This document shows, piece by piece, positions 45,451 through 54,897 of a DNA stretch of 64,000 nt. The stretch covers positions 26,888 through 90,887 of the forward strand of contig PFGG01000040.1 of the NCBI GenBank assembly GCA_002783405.1. The letters run 5' to 3'. How positions within the stretch are numbered: position 1 is the first letter of the stretch; every line of letters begins with the position of its first letter. The stretch comes from a bacterium (Candidatus Blackallbacteria) CG13_big_fil_rev_8_21_14_2_50_49_14 (GTDB taxonomy: Bacteria > Cyanobacteriota > Sericytochromatia > UBA7694). The notes under the pieces are model-generated. The model worked only from the letters and a program-made list of their open reading frames with translations. It searched no databases and had not been told where the DNA came from. The position numbers and the translations under genes were made by a program.

Positions 45451-48400
45451 ATGAGCACGGTCAATGGAAACGTATCAGGTCTGAACTCAGACGTATATTC
45501 AACACTTCAGCGAATCCGTTCCAACAATAGCGGCCCTTTAACAGCACAAGATGCCCAGGAACTCAAACAGGCGATTGAAAAAGGGGGCCTTGACGATCAG
45601 GAAAAAGATCTGATTCAGGAATTGTTGACTGAGCACAACAAGGTGCAGGTCTATGGTGAGGATGCTTCCTTTGGCCCCAATGGTTTAAGTTTTGAAGGGG
45701 TTAGCCCAGAAGCGCGGCAAATTCTTGAGGACGTGGGGCATGTTGAACGCCTAGAAAACCCCGAGACTCCAGAGGGAGAACATGGGGCACCGGGAGAAGT
45801 CTCTCTGAATGAGCTGTTGCACAAGGCCGAGCACAGTGAGAATGAACATGATTTTGCGGTCTATGCCGAGGAAATCTTACATGCCAAATTTGGCTTGAAA
45901 AACGAACATGCGGGTGCGATTGCCAAAAATTTGTTTGTGGCCTTTCACGATCCCGACCCCGTTAAAAAAGCCCGTGCGATTGCTGAAACGATTGTACATC
46001 TCAATGAAACTCCCAAGGGCAAAGAGGCCATTACCCGTTTGACGGCCCCACTGATTCAGAAATTGCCAGCTGATTCCCCCATGCGCAAAATTTTGACCAA
46101 GCTTTTTTCTGATAAGAGCGCCTCTGACAGCCGGATTCGTTTTTTGGCAACGGTGATGGATGGCAAATTCGAAGGCTTAAAAGATATCCGTGCGACCTAT
46201 GAACTGCTCAATGATTTTGGCCCTGAAATCAAGGCGTTGCTACCTGAGAATGTCAAGGATCATATTGAACGTTTGGAAACCCTGTTTGGCGCGAAAATGG
46301 GAGAGCATGTCAAAGATATTCTCAAAAATGTTTTGCCCATGGGTGAAAATTCGGATTTTGTACGCGCCACGATGAAGTTTATTACAGGAGATGGGGTCAA
46401 CAAAGTCAGTGCTGGCATTGATTTCCTGAACTCCGTAGGCAAGCGGATTGTGGGGGCCGACAATGAAACCCTCAAGGCGATTTATGGATTTTTAAAAGTG
46501 GATGGCCGTACTGGAGATGCGCTCCGCCATTTGCTCAACCCCCATGCGCCTGTGCAATTGCGGGCTGAAGCGCTTGAGCATCTGGCGCATACTTTTCATG
46601 AACGCTTGGACAAGGTCATGGAACATTTTGGTGTGGAGCACGGTGACGATGTGCTGAAGCATGCCCATGAACCAGCTCCTGAAACCGGCAAAACCGGAGA
46701 TGCTCATCCCACGGAAGAACCGCATTCCACGACAGATGCCCCTGATACCCCCAAAACCACAGGGGCTGATGAGCTTGCGACGGCAGAGGGCAAAGCGGCT
46801 GAAGAAGCCCTCAAACGTGAAACCCAAGTGGCAGAAACCGCTAAAAAACTGGGTTTGAATCCAGAAAGCGAAGCGGCACTGGCTAAAATTTTCTCTGATC
46901 CCAAAATGGACGAGAAAGCCTTCCAAGAAGGCATGCAAATGCTTGAGAAAATGGGCGCAGAAGAGGCCCAAGCCGCCTTTAAAGTGCTTCAACATATGGA
47001 ACCCGATATCGCCCGCCGGATTTTTACCAATGGCCAATTGGGTGAAAAAGCACTTCAGGGCATGATGAAGATGATGCCCGCCCTGGAGCGTATGGGCATG
47101 TCGATGCTGGAAGTAGCCCCCAAACTGGCCAAGGGCTTGGGCAAAATCTTGCCTGTGGCAGGTGCTGTGGTTTCAGGCTATGATGCGGTTCGTTTGGGCA
47201 GCATTGCGGCGACTGGCAAAGATTTAAGCGGCAAAGAATACAAAGACCCTGATGTGCGGGCCTTGGCTTTGCTGGGAGCGGGTGCCAATGGGCTGGATAC
47301 CGCTTTGGCCGTGCTTGAAGCGACAGGTGTTGGCAATGTTGATCTGCCTGTGCAATTGGGGCTGGCGGGTGTAGAAGTAGCGATCGATCTGATGGTGGAA
47401 TACTATAATGAACACCCTGAAAAAATGCCCCAGGAACTGCGTTTGGGAATTAAGGCTGCGGCTTTGGGCGTTGCCGTGGGCGCACCCTTTGTAATGCCTC
47501 CGGCAGGCTTGGCGGCTACGGCTGCGGTTGCCAATATTTATGGCTTAGACGGAACGATCGATATCGCCAATGAACTGACACGCCTAACTGGCGAAACCGC
47601 TCTCAAAGGCATTGATAAACTGACTGAACTGCATGCCAAGGCCATGGATCGTGGGTTGGAAGGCCTGACCGATGGCCTCAATGGCCTGGCTGACGTGATT
47701 CGCAACCCCGAAAAATACGCGCAACAGATGGGTAAATCGGTTGAAGAGGTGATGGGGCAAGCCTATGACCTACTCAAGAAAAAAGCCGGAGAAGGTATTG
47801 AGGCTGCCAAGCAGGTCTATGGCGTGCTCAAAGATATTGCCACGAACCCTGGCGCATATGCCCAAAAGGCTGTGGATTTTGCTGTGGAAACGGGCATTAA
47901 ATTGGGCAATGACGTGGCCTATGCTGCGGGCGCTGCTGTGGGTTTTGTAAAAGACATGGCGGTAAAAGGGGCTGTGGCCTTTGGCGAGGGGGTCAAAGCC
48001 CTCTATGACCTGGGGGCCGATGGCGTGAAAGCTGCCAAAGATTTGATTGGATCGGCTTTGCGCAAAGGCGGACAAGTGGCCCAAGATGCCTTGGCTTTTG
48101 CCCGTGACGTGGTCAATAACCCTGCCAAATATGGTGAAATGGCAGGCGAAATGGCGGCCCAGGCAGCTGCAGCTCTACGAGATGCCGTCAAAGCCGGAAT
48201 TGCCAAAGCCGGAGATGCACTGGTCGCCCTCAAGGATATGGCCGTCAATGGCGTGGAAAGCGCGGTTCAGGGCATGAAGGACATTGTCTCAGCGGGGGGC
48301 GCGATGGCGGCCAAAGCTTTGACGTATATCAGCGAAGTGCCAGAGAAGGTGGCGCATGCCATTGGCGAGGGCTTGCAAGCCGCTTATCGGGCGGGCAAAG

Positions 48401-49365
48401 CCACGGTGGATATGGCCAAATGGGTCGCCCAGAATCCCCAGGCTGCTTTGCAGAAACTGGGTACTGCCGGTCAACAGGTTTTAACCTCCACCCGAGACTT
48501 TCTGATAGACACCGCCAAATCTGCCGGTAAAGGGGCTGCCGATGCTCTGAAATACCTTGAAGGACTTTACGATCGCACCGGTGCTGCTTTGGGGCGTTTT
48601 GGCGATACCCTGGTGGATCTGATGAAACAGGGCGTAAATGTGGGCAAGGATATGGTCGGACGTTATTGGGACGTGATCAAAAAGCGTGGCCCCGAGCTGA
48701 TCTCGGCACTTGGCAATTTGGGCAAAGCCGGTATTGATCTGATGACCAAAATTGGCCAATGGCAGACAGATGCCGCCAAATGGGTGGTGGATGGTCTTTC
48801 CAATGCGGTCAGTACAGCAGGTTCTGCCGTGAAAAGTTATGCTTTGCAAAAATTAAACGAAATCGGTGCGACCGATGCGATTGTGAAACTGGTGAACCAG
48901 GGCAAAGCTACGCTTTCAGATCTTAAAAAGATGGGCAGCCAGGCGATTGAGGCGATTAAGAAATATGGAAATCCCGAAGCCTTGGGGCAATTGCTCAATG
49001 CGGGCATGGTCAAGGCCAGCGATATGATTTCTTCGCTGATGAGCCAAGGTGCCGATGGCATTCGCAAATTGGTTGAAACGACCCAACACTATGGGGGGTT
49101 GGCCAAAGAATTTATTGGCAAGCTCATGGCCGAAATGGGCTCAGCTTGGGATCAAAGCAGTATCACCAATGGTTATGCGCCTTTGCGCCATGTCATTGGC
49201 AAATACCTCGATCAGGCGGCGGCAGCAGGGGGCGAGGCTGTGGCCTGGATGAAGCAACAATTGGTTTCGGCCCTGGATACGATGGACAAAAATATGGAAC
49301 GGGCCCAAGCGGGCAATTGGGTCGTGGTTTCGATTCCTGACTCGATTATCAATGCTTTGAGGTAA
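45451..49365 (+). CDS. 1304-residue protein with amphipathic helical repeats
   Basis: I do not recognise the family. Residues 1-400 are helical and charged. About 410-460 is a Pro/Thr/Glu-rich linker. About 540-715 is hydrophobic and Ala/Gly-rich (GKILPVAGAVVSGYDAV, LGIKAAALGVAVGAPFV). About 745-1290 is a long run of short amphipathic helices (AKDLIGSALRKGGQVAQDAL-type) with recurring NPxxY motifs: IRNPEKYAQ, ATNPGAYAQ, VNNPAKYGE, and a weaker AQNPQAAL. Similar runs occur in LEA-like, apolipoprotein-like and toxin translocation proteins. No signal peptide is seen. The ribosome-binding site is GAGAAAGG. Two small genes follow closely and a strong terminator closes the unit. Confidence 0.78.
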   Translation: MSTVNGNVSGLNSDVYSTLQRIRSNNSGPLTAQDAQELKQAIEKGGLDDQEKDLIQELLTEHNKVQVYGEDASFGPNGLSFEGVSPEARQILEDVGHVERLENPETPEGEHGAPGEVSLNELLHKAEHSENEHDFAVYAEEILHAKFGLKNEHAGAIAKNLFVAFHDPDPVKKARAIAETIVHLNETPKGKEAITRLTAPLIQKLPADSPMRKILTKLFSDKSASDSRIRFLATVMDGKFEGLKDIRATYELLNDFGPEIKALLPENVKDHIERLETLFGAKMGEHVKDILKNVLPMGENSDFVRATMKFITGDGVNKVSAGIDFLNSVGKRIVGADNETLKAIYGFLKVDGRTGDALRHLLNPHAPVQLRAEALEHLAHTFHERLDKVMEHFGVEHGDDVLKHAHEPAPETGKTGDAHPTEEPHSTTDAPDTPKTTGADELATAEGKAAEEALKRETQVAETAKKLGLNPESEAALAKIFSDPKMDEKAFQEGMQMLEKMGAEEAQAAFKVLQHMEPDIARRIFTNGQLGEKALQGMMKMMPALERMGMSMLEVAPKLAKGLGKILPVAGAVVSGYDAVRLGSIAATGKDLSGKEYKDPDVRALALLGAGANGLDTALAVLEATGVGNVDLPVQLGLAGVEVAIDLMVEYYNEHPEKMPQELRLGIKAAALGVAVGAPFVMPPAGLAATAAVANIYGLDGTIDIANELTRLTGETALKGIDKLTELHAKAMDRGLEGLTDGLNGLADVIRNPEKYAQQMGKSVEEVMGQAYDLLKKKAGEGIEAAKQVYGVLKDIATNPGAYAQKAVDFAVETGIKLGNDVAYAAGAAVGFVKDMAVKGAVAFGEGVKALYDLGADGVKAAKDLIGSALRKGGQVAQDALAFARDVVNNPAKYGEMAGEMAAQAAAALRDAVKAGIAKAGDALVALKDMAVNGVESAVQGMKDIVSAGGAMAAKALTYISEVPEKVAHAIGEGLQAAYRAGKATVDMAKWVAQNPQAALQKLGTAGQQVLTSTRDFLIDTAKSAGKGAADALKYLEGLYDRTGAALGRFGDTLVDLMKQGVNVGKDMVGRYWDVIKKRGPELISALGNLGKAGIDLMTKIGQWQTDAAKWVVDGLSNAVSTAGSAVKSYALQKLNEIGATDAIVKLVNQGKATLSDLKKMGSQAIEAIKKYGNPEALGQLLNAGMVKASDMISSLMSQGADGIRKLVETTQHYGGLAKEFIGKLMAEMGSAWDQSSITNGYAPLRHVIGKYLDQAAAAGGEAVAWMKQQLVSALDTMDKNMERAQAGNWVVVSIPDSIINALR

Positions 49366-49373
49366 ACAGGGAG

Positions 49374-49862
49374 ATGTTGACGGAAGAAGATCCTTTTCCG
49401 CTGGCTGAGGGGCCGGTCGAATCGGTTGAACCCTTTGTGAATCCCCCTGTGGATTCAGGCTATCACCCGCCGCCACTTGAGCCCGTGCCCTTTGTCGATC
49501 CCTTTGCTGGGCTTGTGCATTCAGCGGAAAAAGAAATTTCTGAACTTTTTGCCAAAATTCATGTTTTTCCTTGGCAGTTGGTTCAGAGTGCGCACAAAAA
49601 ATTGATGTCGATGCCCAGTGGGCATCCTTTGAAGCCAGCGCAACGTCGTCTGCTTGAGGCCTGTTTAAATCCAAAAGCCGATGCTTTGGCGTTTTTAAAG
49701 GACTGTAGCCTGGACGATTTGGGGGGCCTGGCCCAGGCCCTGCAAGAGTTGGGTCGGCGTAAAATGCCAATGAACCCCAGTCCTCAACTTTTACAGGAGC
49801 AGCAGGCTTTGCAGTATTTGTATCAGATTATCGAGGCGGAATGTCTTGCCCGTAATCTGTAA
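49374..49862 (+). CDS. Hypothetical 162-residue protein downstream of the 1304-residue gene
   Basis: This is a soluble acidic protein of unknown function. Residues 1-50 are Pro/Glu/Val-rich; the rest is helical (EKEISELFAKIHVFPWQLVQ, LDDLGGLAQALQELG). It starts 8 bases after the 1304-residue gene. GGGAG abuts the ATG, too close to serve well, while GAGG lies 11 bases upstream, so the start is uncertain. Its position suggests a partner or chaperone of the large protein, but nothing in the sequence proves it. Confidence 0.65.
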   Translation: MLTEEDPFPLAEGPVESVEPFVNPPVDSGYHPPPLEPVPFVDPFAGLVHSAEKEISELFAKIHVFPWQLVQSAHKKLMSMPSGHPLKPAQRRLLEACLNPKADALAFLKDCSLDDLGGLAQALQELGRRKMPMNPSPQLLQEQQALQYLYQIIEAECLARNL

Positions 49863-49938
49863 GCGGATTTTCAAGCAAGATTTTAAAATGCTATCGGATA
49901 ATAACAAGAGACTTTAAAGTAAAGCAGGCGTGAACAGA

Positions 49939-50733
49939 ATGTCCGGAATTTCCAGTTTTTTTTCCTCTTTTGTCGATTCTTTTCAAGCAGGAATGAAGAG
50001 CAATGCTCCTGCGCCTCCACCTGCTGCTCCTGCGCCTCCCCCTGCTACTCCGCCTGCTCCCCCCAAAGATCAAGCCGAGTTAAGTAAAGTATCAACGGCT
50101 CCTGCGGCCGCAGGAGCCCCTAAGCAGGTAACCTTTGGCGGTTCGGTCTCTGCTGAACCCCTGCCCAAGGTTGCCAATGCGCAGGAAGCTTTGGCCCAAT
50201 TGCGCCAGATCGGTTTTATCACGGGTTCAGCCGGACGAGAAGCTTATCATTATGAGAAGCTTTCAGGACAAAGCGCAGATACGATCCGCCACTTGCAGTC
50301 TGTTTTCAGCCGCGACAGTCAGGGGGGCCGTGATCACAGTACCACCCAGTTTGCTCTGCGTGTGGTGGGTGCCACGCTCAGCCGTCCGGAAGAGCGCCAA
50401 CGCTTTATCAAAACGGGGCTTTTGAACAGCAAAGATGCAGATACTTCGCTCGATCAGATGTCGCGTATTCTTCGCCTCAAGCCCGATGCCGAGATTGCCA
50501 AAGCCTTGAAAAACAGTTTGGGGTTGGCCAGTGAAAAACAAACCCAGAATTTTCTCTATAAAAGTGGGTTTTTAATGGCTGACAGCATGGAAGAAAATGG
50601 CCCGACCATTCATAAAAAAAACCTTCAACATCTTCCTCCAGCAATTGTCGAGCAACTGATTCAGAATTTGAATAAAGGGGGCATACTGAGTCAAAATGCC
50701 CCGATCGTCAACGCACTTAAACACCTGCATTAA
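49939..50733 (+). CDS. Hypothetical 264-residue protein with Pro/Ala-rich segment
   Basis: Residues about 20-45 are a PPPA/PAP repeat (APAPPPAAPAPPPATPP). The following 200 residues are helical with no recognised motif (ALAQLRQIGFITGSAGREA, DTIRHLQSVFSRDSQGG, AKALKNSLGLASEKQTQ). No signal peptide or membrane helix is seen. ATG at 49939 is chosen; a GTG at 49930 is in frame. It is the last gene before the terminator at 50748, so probably co-transcribed with the 1304-residue and 162-residue genes. Confidence 0.68.
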   Translation: MSGISSFFSSFVDSFQAGMKSNAPAPPPAAPAPPPATPPAPPKDQAELSKVSTAPAAAGAPKQVTFGGSVSAEPLPKVANAQEALAQLRQIGFITGSAGREAYHYEKLSGQSADTIRHLQSVFSRDSQGGRDHSTTQFALRVVGATLSRPEERQRFIKTGLLNSKDADTSLDQMSRILRLKPDAEIAKALKNSLGLASEKQTQNFLYKSGFLMADSMEENGPTIHKKNLQHLPPAIVEQLIQNLNKGGILSQNAPIVNALKHLH

Positions 50734-50747
50734 TCCCTGTCTTTTCT

Positions 50748-50781
50748 AAAAAGCCCCCCTGAAACTCAGGGGGGCTTTTTT
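50748..50781 (+). terminator. Strong Rho-independent terminator
   Basis: GCCCCCCTGA (50753-50762) pairs with TCAGGGGGGC (50766-50775) around a 3-base loop, flanked by five A and six T that extend the stem. It lies 15 bases after the stop of the 264-residue gene and closes the 45.4-50.7 kb unit. Confidence 0.92.
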
Positions 50782-50997
50782 CGTGTGTGAGTTTGAGTGT
50801 GCCTGCTTGTGAGGCTTTCGGCCCTTTTCAAATACCCTTTGTCTTTAGCTGAAAAACAAGACTTTCAGTGTGTGTTTGGATGATGGGAAAATATTTTACA
50901 AAATAATAAATAATTTTATTTACTTTTTTGTAAATAAAATATATACTCAGATCATTGAAGTCTTTCAAACCTAGTGTTTTCCATGGAGGAAATATTT

Positions 50998-52692
50998 ATG
51001 AAATCCCGTTCTGCTCTGATTTTGATGATCTCTACCTTGAGTTTCTCTGCCTTGAGTCTTTCGGCCTGTGGGCCTGCACCTACGGCCACTCCTGCTTCAC
51101 TGGGGGCACATTCCTACCCCATGCCCTCGGCTTCAGCGGCTTATCCTTACGCCTATCCTTCAGCTGCTCCTTCAGCTGCTCCTTCAGCTGCTCCTTCAGC
51201 CGCGCCGCTGGGGATGCCTCTGCCCTCAGGTACTTCAGCCCCCTCTGCGATGCCGACTTCTGCCCCTGACGCCACTCCCAATACCGAGAGCTATCAAACG
51301 ATTCAGGAAAATCCTTTTCTGGCAGCCTTAAGCAACCCGCTTTCTACCTTCTCAATTGATGTCGATACTGCTTCCTATAGCAATTTGCGCCGTTTTCTCA
51401 ACCAGGGCCAATTGCCCCCCAAAGATGCTGTGCGGATTGAGGAAATGCTCAATTATTTTCGCTATGCCTATCCCCAACCGCAGTCCGACCGTCCCTTCTC
51501 GGTCAGCACAGAGCTTTCAGAATGTCCTTGGCAAGCGGGCCATCAACTCTTGCAGATTGGCTTACAGGCGCAGTCGGTGGATATGAGCAAAGCCCCCCGC
51601 AGCAATCTGGTCTTTTTACTCGATGTTTCAGGTTCCATGTCAGACCCGAATAAACTGCCTTTGCTCAAGCAGTCTCTGCGTTTACTCATTGACCAACTGC
51701 GCGAGGATGATAAGGTTTCAATTGTGGTCTATGCGGGGGCTGCGGGTCAGGTTTTGCAACCTACTTCAGGGGATCGCAAAGATACGATTCTCAAGGCGCT
51801 GGATCAATTGGAGGCAGGGGGCTCTACCGCAGGGGGCGCAGGCATTCAATTGGCCTATCAGGTCGCCCAGGCCCAATTTATTCAAGGCGGCAATAACCGG
51901 GTGATCTTGGCAACCGATGGCGATTTTAATGTGGGGGCTTCTTCGGATGCCGAAATGGAGCGCCTGATCGAAGCCAAACGTAAAGAAGGCGTATTTTTAA
52001 CGGTTTTGGGCTTTGGCATGGGCAATTATAAGGATTCCAAAATGGAAACCCTTGCCAATAAGGGCAATGGCAATTATGCGTATATCGACAGTCTGATGGA
52101 AGCCCGCAAGGTTTTGGTTCAGGAAATGGGCGGAACGCTGTTGACCGTAGCCAAAGATGTGAAATTGCAACTTGAATTCAATCCCGCCAAAGTGGCCCGC
52201 TATCGTCTGATTGGTTATGAAAACCGTTTGCTGCGGGCTGAAGACTTCAACAATGATGCCAAAGATGCCGGTGAATTGGGGGCCGGTCATACGGTGACAG
52301 CCCTCTATGAGTTGGAACCTGCCAGCCCAAACACTGCGCAGAACAGCAGCCTGAACTATTCTGAAACCCAAACCAAAGACTCAGCCTTGGGTTCCCAGGA
52401 CTTGCTGAGCTTGAGCCTGCGTTATAAGGCGCCAAGCCAGGAAACCAGTCAGTTGATTGCACAAACAGTCAGCACCCAGGCCAAACCTTGGTCAGAAGCC
52501 TCAGAGAATATGCATTTTGCAGCCTCGGTTGCGGGCTTTGGCATGCTCTTGCGTGATTCTGAATACAAGGGCCAACTGAGTTTTGCACAGGTACAGCAGT
52601 TGGGGCGTGAAGGCCTGGGCGCGGATCGTGAAGGTTATCGCCAGGCCTATCTTGAATTGCTCAATCAGGCCGGGCGTTTGGGCTTAAAATAA
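50998..52692 (+). CDS. YfbK-like lipoprotein with von Willebrand factor A domain
   Basis: This is a 564-residue lipoprotein with lipobox LSAC. A Pro/Ala/Ser stalk at about 25-100 includes four copies of PSAA. An N-terminal vWF_A-associated domain follows (FSIDVDTASYSNLRRFLNQG, DAVRIEEMLNYFRY), then the VWA domain with MIDAS motif DVSGSM near residue 209, and a C-terminal YfbK-type domain (about 420-560). ATG at 50998 is chosen because GGAGGA lies 7 bases upstream; an ATG at 50974 would place an extra tail before the signal peptide. VWA domains bind protein ligands through a metal ion. Function in the cell is unknown. Confidence 0.93.
   Translation: MKSRSALILMISTLSFSALSLSACGPAPTATPASLGAHSYPMPSASAAYPYAYPSAAPSAAPSAAPSAAPLGMPLPSGTSAPSAMPTSAPDATPNTESYQTIQENPFLAALSNPLSTFSIDVDTASYSNLRRFLNQGQLPPKDAVRIEEMLNYFRYAYPQPQSDRPFSVSTELSECPWQAGHQLLQIGLQAQSVDMSKAPRSNLVFLLDVSGSMSDPNKLPLLKQSLRLLIDQLREDDKVSIVVYAGAAGQVLQPTSGDRKDTILKALDQLEAGGSTAGGAGIQLAYQVAQAQFIQGGNNRVILATDGDFNVGASSDAEMERLIEAKRKEGVFLTVLGFGMGNYKDSKMETLANKGNGNYAYIDSLMEARKVLVQEMGGTLLTVAKDVKLQLEFNPAKVARYRLIGYENRLLRAEDFNNDAKDAGELGAGHTVTALYELEPASPNTAQNSSLNYSETQTKDSALGSQDLLSLSLRYKAPSQETSQLIAQTVSTQAKPWSEASENMHFAASVAGFGMLLRDSEYKGQLSFAQVQQLGREGLGADREGYRQAYLELLNQAGRLGLK
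51157..51204 (+). repeat. Four 12-bp tandem repeats
   Basis: Unit CCTTCAGCTGCT is repeated at 51157, 51169, 51181 and (with CGCG at its end) 51193. It encodes the PSAA stalk repeats of the VWA lipoprotein, is in frame, and could vary in copy number by slippage. Confidence 0.9.
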
Positions 52693-52698
52693 GCCTGT

Positions 52699-53322
52699 TC
52701 AGCTCTCGTTGCGGATCGAAAGCTCAGTCAGTTCTCTGCGTGCCCGATCGATGAGCTGATCGACCCAACGCCGGTACATTTCAGCAGAAGGATGCAGGCC
52801 ATCTTCGCCTACCAACTGCTGAAATTTTCCCATGTCACGGGAAAGGGTCGTGATATTCAGATATTGCACACCAAACTGGTAGCTCAAACGGGCATTGATG
52901 CGGTTGAAGCCGTCAATGGCTGAGGCTATCTCTGCGCGATCCCGATCTTTGGCAAAGGGGGTGACACCCCAGTCTGGAATCGAGAGTACAAAGACTCGTT
53001 CTTTGCGCATTCCGGCCAATGCAATCGCCTGGCGCAGCAACAATTCAAATTCCTGTTCGTATTCTGCTTCACTGCGATCTTGGTATTGGTTATTGACGCC
53101 AATCAGCAGAGAGACCAAATCATAGGGGGGAGTCAGGGACGCCTCTGCGATCGCCTTGCGCAAATCCTGGGTGGTCCAGCCTGTTTGGGCGATGATTTGG
53201 GGATCGGCAATCTCCAGGCCCCGATTGCGCAGGCCCTGGGTCAGTTGTTGGGGCCAACGCTCTTTATCGGTCAGGCCTTCGCCGATTGTATAGGAGTCTC
53301 CTAAAGCTAAAAAATGATGCAT
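52699..53322 (-). CDS. GDSL-family esterase/lipase
   Basis: This is a 207-residue SGNH hydrolase. Block I is ALGDSYTIGEG with the catalytic Ser, block III has GVNN, and block V is DGLHPSAEMY with the catalytic Asp and His. ATG at 53322 is chosen because AAAGG lies upstream and the further in-frame extension overlaps the decarboxylase and has no homology. No signal peptide is seen, so it is likely cytoplasmic. The substrate is unknown. It is 64 bases downstream of the decarboxylase gene. Confidence 0.92.
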   Translation of the reverse strand: MHHFLALGDSYTIGEGLTDKERWPQQLTQGLRNRGLEIADPQIIAQTGWTTQDLRKAIAEASLTPPYDLVSLLIGVNNQYQDRSEAEYEQEFELLLRQAIALAGMRKERVFVLSIPDWGVTPFAKDRDRAEIASAIDGFNRINARLSYQFGVQYLNITTLSRDMGKFQQLVGEDGLHPSAEMYRRWVDQLIDRARRELTELSIRNES

Positions 53323-53386
53323 GATTTTACCTTTCTTGGGAATCACGGGTGTTTGGGTGCTTATCCATCCGCCCACAAAAATTGTT

Positions 53387-54799
53387 TTAAAGCGCACGGG
53401 CCGTGCTTTTGACCTGCTCCCAGCTTTCAGCGAGATCTTCCCAACTGACGCGGGTTTGCCCAATGACCCAGCGCAGGACATACACGCCTCTCAAGCGGGT
53501 ATGGGTCATAAACAGCTTGCCTGAAGCATTGAGTGCTTCCAGCAGTTTTGGGTTGAGCCGATCCAGGTCTTCGGGTGTTTTTCCCGGAGGGGCGTAGCGA
53601 AAGCAGAGGGTATTGAAATGGACTGGCGCCAGCACTTCAAAATCGCTTTCTGCTTTGAGGGTTTTCGCCAAGGTCTGGGCCCAGGCCAGATGCGTCTGGA
53701 TCAAGCTTTTGAGACCTTCTGCGCCATAACTGCGCAAAACAAACCACAGTTTCAGGGCGCGAAAACGCCGGCCCAGTTGGGGGCCCCAATCGCGAAAATT
53801 TTTGACCTGTGCGTCCTGGCCTGTTTTGAGGTATTCGGGGGTCAGGGCAAAGGTATCTAAGAGGGCCTGGGGGTCACGCACATAATAGGCTGAACAGTCA
53901 AAATTGGTAAGCAGCCATTTGTGGGGGTTAAACACAAACGAATCTGCGTATTCCAAACCATGGGCCAAGGCCTGGATTTCTGGCAGAATCAGGGCCGAAC
54001 CGGCAAAGGCCGCGTCGATATGCAGCCAAAGCCCTTCGCGCTGACAAATGGCGGCAATTTCAGCCAGGGGATCTATGGCGGTTGAACCAGTGGTGCCAAA
54101 GGCTGCGACCACACAAAGCGGTTCGTAACCCGCTGCGCGGTCGGCCTGAATCTGTGTTTCCAGAGCGGTGGCCTGAAGGGCAAAGTTTTGATCGACCTCA
54201 ATTTTGCGCAGGTTCTCGCTGCCCAGCCCGGCCATGCGCACTGCTTTTTCGATTGAGGAATGGGCTTCGCTTGAGCAATACAGCGTATAGCGGGGCAGGC
54301 CTTGTAAGCCTTGGCTATTGGCCCGGCCCTGGCTGGCTTTTTCACGTGCGCTTAAAATGGCGCAAAACGTGGCGGTTGAAGCGGTATCCTGAATTACGCC
54401 CACCCATTGCCTGGGCAGGCCAAGCAAATCGCGCAGCCATTCCAGCATGCGTTCTTCGAGTTCGGTGGCTGCTGGCGAGGTCAACCAGCTCATACACTGT
54501 GCTCCCAAGGTGGCCGTCAGCATTTCAGCCAAAACCGAGGGGGGGCTGCTATTGGCTGGGAAATAACCAAAAAATCGCGGGTGCTGCCAATGGGTCATAC
54601 CGGGCATAATCTGGGTTTGAAAATCTGCGAAAATCGCGTCAAACGATTCTCCTGTGGCAGGGGCTGCCTCAGGGATCTGTTGATAAATTGCGCCTGGTGC
54701 AAGCTGAGGACTGACGGGCCATTGCCTGACCTCTTCCAGGTAGTCTGCCATCCAGTCTACCAAGTGGTGGGCGTGTTGACGAAATTCATGCGGTTCCAT
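53387..54799 (-). CDS. PLP-dependent aromatic amino acid decarboxylase family protein
   Basis: This 470-residue enzyme belongs to the group II decarboxylases (DOPA/tyrosine/tryptophan decarboxylase, DDC). The PLP lysine is Lys294 in NPHKWLLTNFDCSA. His180 in SSEAHSS stacks on PLP, and Asp262 in LHIDAAFAGS binds its nitrogen. HPRFFGYFPANSS (73-85) and MSWLTSPAATELE are diagnostic. The likely activity is decarboxylation of an aromatic amino acid to an amine, but related aldehyde synthases share these motifs. AAGGA precedes the ATG. Confidence 0.93.
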   Translation of the reverse strand: MEPHEFRQHAHHLVDWMADYLEEVRQWPVSPQLAPGAIYQQIPEAAPATGESFDAIFADFQTQIMPGMTHWQHPRFFGYFPANSSPPSVLAEMLTATLGAQCMSWLTSPAATELEERMLEWLRDLLGLPRQWVGVIQDTASTATFCAILSAREKASQGRANSQGLQGLPRYTLYCSSEAHSSIEKAVRMAGLGSENLRKIEVDQNFALQATALETQIQADRAAGYEPLCVVAAFGTTGSTAIDPLAEIAAICQREGLWLHIDAAFAGSALILPEIQALAHGLEYADSFVFNPHKWLLTNFDCSAYYVRDPQALLDTFALTPEYLKTGQDAQVKNFRDWGPQLGRRFRALKLWFVLRSYGAEGLKSLIQTHLAWAQTLAKTLKAESDFEVLAPVHFNTLCFRYAPPGKTPEDLDRLNPKLLEALNASGKLFMTHTRLRGVYVLRWVIGQTRVSWEDLAESWEQVKSTARAL

Positions 54800-54897
54800 G
54801 GGGTTTCCTTGTGTTCGGAGTCTTTCGTATTCTAGCAGAAGCGGAGCCTGGGCTTGGTACTGGCACAGAAAATTTAAAGACGGGTTTTTCAGTGGGA

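Noticed and set aside
53322..53481. N-terminal extension of the GDSL esterase
   Set aside because: The extension overlaps the 3' end of the decarboxylase and has no homology. The GDSL block starts right after the ATG at 53322, which has a good ribosome-binding site.
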